A stretch of DNA of 64,000 bases from Anarhynchus alexandrinus (lineage: Eukaryota; Chordata; Aves; Charadriiformes; Charadriidae), in NCBI GenBank assembly GCA_008711295.1, contig VUYV01000069.1:4216381-4280380 (forward strand), written 5' to 3'. A model generated the notes under the pieces. The model was not told the origin of the DNA. It ran no database searches and was given only the letters and a program-made list of their open reading frames with translations. The position numbers and the translations under genes were made by a program. Below are positions 63,186-64,000 of this stretch, piece after piece. The first letter of the stretch is position 1, and every line of letters starts with the position of its first letter.

Positions 63186-64000
63186 ACTTGCTGCACGCAG
63201 ATCGCTTTTCCCCAACTTCTGTCTGCACTGCCCAAGTACGTGCTCCTCTCCCAGTCACCTACCTCTGGGCTAGCAGGTGTGGGACTCCTGCGTGTGCAGG
63301 TGTTATACGTTAGACAGACCCTTTTTCCAACAATCTGTCTTTCTTTTTTCTCCTCTCACCTGGACCCATAGTCATAGCATTAACACAATGACTCCTTTTG
63401 TGCAGTGTGATGCGAAGGAATTTCAGGGCCTGGGAGTTACTTCTCAACAAGTCAGGAAAGATCTTTTTAAACGCTGGTATTTATTTCCCATAGCAGTGAA
63501 TCATCTTTGTGGTAGGGGTAATGTCATACGGTGCTATGAATTATGTCTCAAAATGCATACGAATGCATGTCTTTGGTGGAAGGCCTGTTCGGTTATTAGC
63601 AGTTCATCAGAGTGGAACTTTGAATGATGGTATCAGAGAAGAAGGAAAATCTGCAGGAACGTGACTTCCAGCATTGGCCTAGCTCAATAAGTAATGAGTA
63701 GCTGAACAGAAGTAGATGATGTTGATGCTTCAGAATGACTAGGGGCCGGTAAACGTGAAAAAAAACCCCAAACCCTACAGTATTTCAGCCAGATGGCTAC
63801 AACTCTATTGACTTCAAGAAAGGTAGCACCCACTGGCAACATGTCATTGCACCAAAGAGAGGAAAAACCCAGTCGTCCCCTGCCTCTTCCTTCTTCTGAG
63901 TGTGAGTTCCAGAGGGTCCCCTCCTACCTGACAGTCTAGATGTGAAGCTTAGCCAGACTTTTATTACTCCCTGGTTTGCATCCCTTCCAAGGCTTCCCAG
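63186..64000. other. noncoding sequence, no gene recognised
   Basis: A 116-codon plus-strand frame (63277-63627) has no recognisable domain. An A/C-rich run lies at 63758-63775 and one palindromic-repeat scrap is listed separately. Confidence 0.6.
63784..63834. repeat. degenerate amniote palindromic repeat
   Basis: CCAGATGGCTACAACT, then CTATTGACTTCAAG, then AAGGTAGCACCCACTGG: the outer CCAG/CTGG ends, the GGCTAC/GTAGC arm words and the ATTGACTTCAA centre together match the old palindromic class. Confidence 0.45.

Noticed and set aside
1..64000. CRISPR arrays, operons, insertion sequences, phage or integrons
   Set aside because: Composition, CR1/MIR fossils and lack of dense long frames show vertebrate nuclear DNA. 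No regularly spaced repeats occur.
1..64000. Endogenous retrovirus or LTR copies
   Set aside because: No paired long direct repeats with retroviral-type ends and no gag/pol-like frames were recognised by eye. A RepeatMasker run would be decisive.
1..64000. Functional tRNA, 5S, U6 or other small RNA genes
   Set aside because: No intact A/B boxes with cloverleaf pairing or characteristic starts were found. The only tRNA-like stretches are SINE or repeat fossils.

Overview
This window looks like a low-GC, gene-poor stretch of an avian (bird) nuclear genome, probably intergenic or deep intronic. Two things support this. A short copy of the bird CR1 LINE 3' end lies at 31894-32022 with its typical terminal repeat. 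Very old amniote repeats (an older CR1, an L2-like LINE, MIR, palindromic MITE-like elements) are present, but there is no Alu/B1/L1-type material. One N run of 45 bases and a single isolated N, both next to homopolymers, indicate a draft assembly.

I find no protein-coding gene that I can name. All long open frames are about 150 codons or fewer, resemble no family I recognise, and are what stop-poor patches of 64 kb give by chance. No tRNA, rRNA, snRNA, CRISPR array or promoter island was recognised. Two short frames preceded by good splice-acceptor-like sequence (47-229 and 59681-59851, both +) are the only exon candidates, and both are weak.

Layout. 1-10 kb: candidate terminal exon at the extreme left edge, then unremarkable AT-rich sequence. 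10-12.3 kb: a pyrimidine microsatellite and a diverged direct duplication with an offset near 470 bp. 12-22 kb: noncoding, with homopolymers, short hairpins, a GTG/GAT-rich cryptic repeat, and a CCCTT/poly-C tract running into the assembly gap. 22-38 kb: noncoding, the young short CR1 remnant, and AT-rich sequence near 36-37 kb that may be conserved noncoding DNA. 38-38.6 kb: two ancient palindromic elements arranged head to head, able to fold into a long hairpin. 40-49 kb: further fossil palindromic and MIR fragments. 50-52 kb: best-looking conserved-noncoding candidates. 54.65-55.1 kb: decayed L2-like reverse transcriptase fragment. 58.2-59.25 kb: about 1 kb of an old CR1 in antisense. 61.0-61.1 kb: a clean two-copy 49-bp tandem duplication. 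62.9-63.2 kb: another conserved-noncoding candidate.

There is no operon or pathway here. The biology is a record of old transposons plus possible long-range regulatory DNA. I did not find a convincing new system. The items most worth a second look are the head-to-head palindrome, the 470-bp-offset duplication and the putative enhancer blocks.
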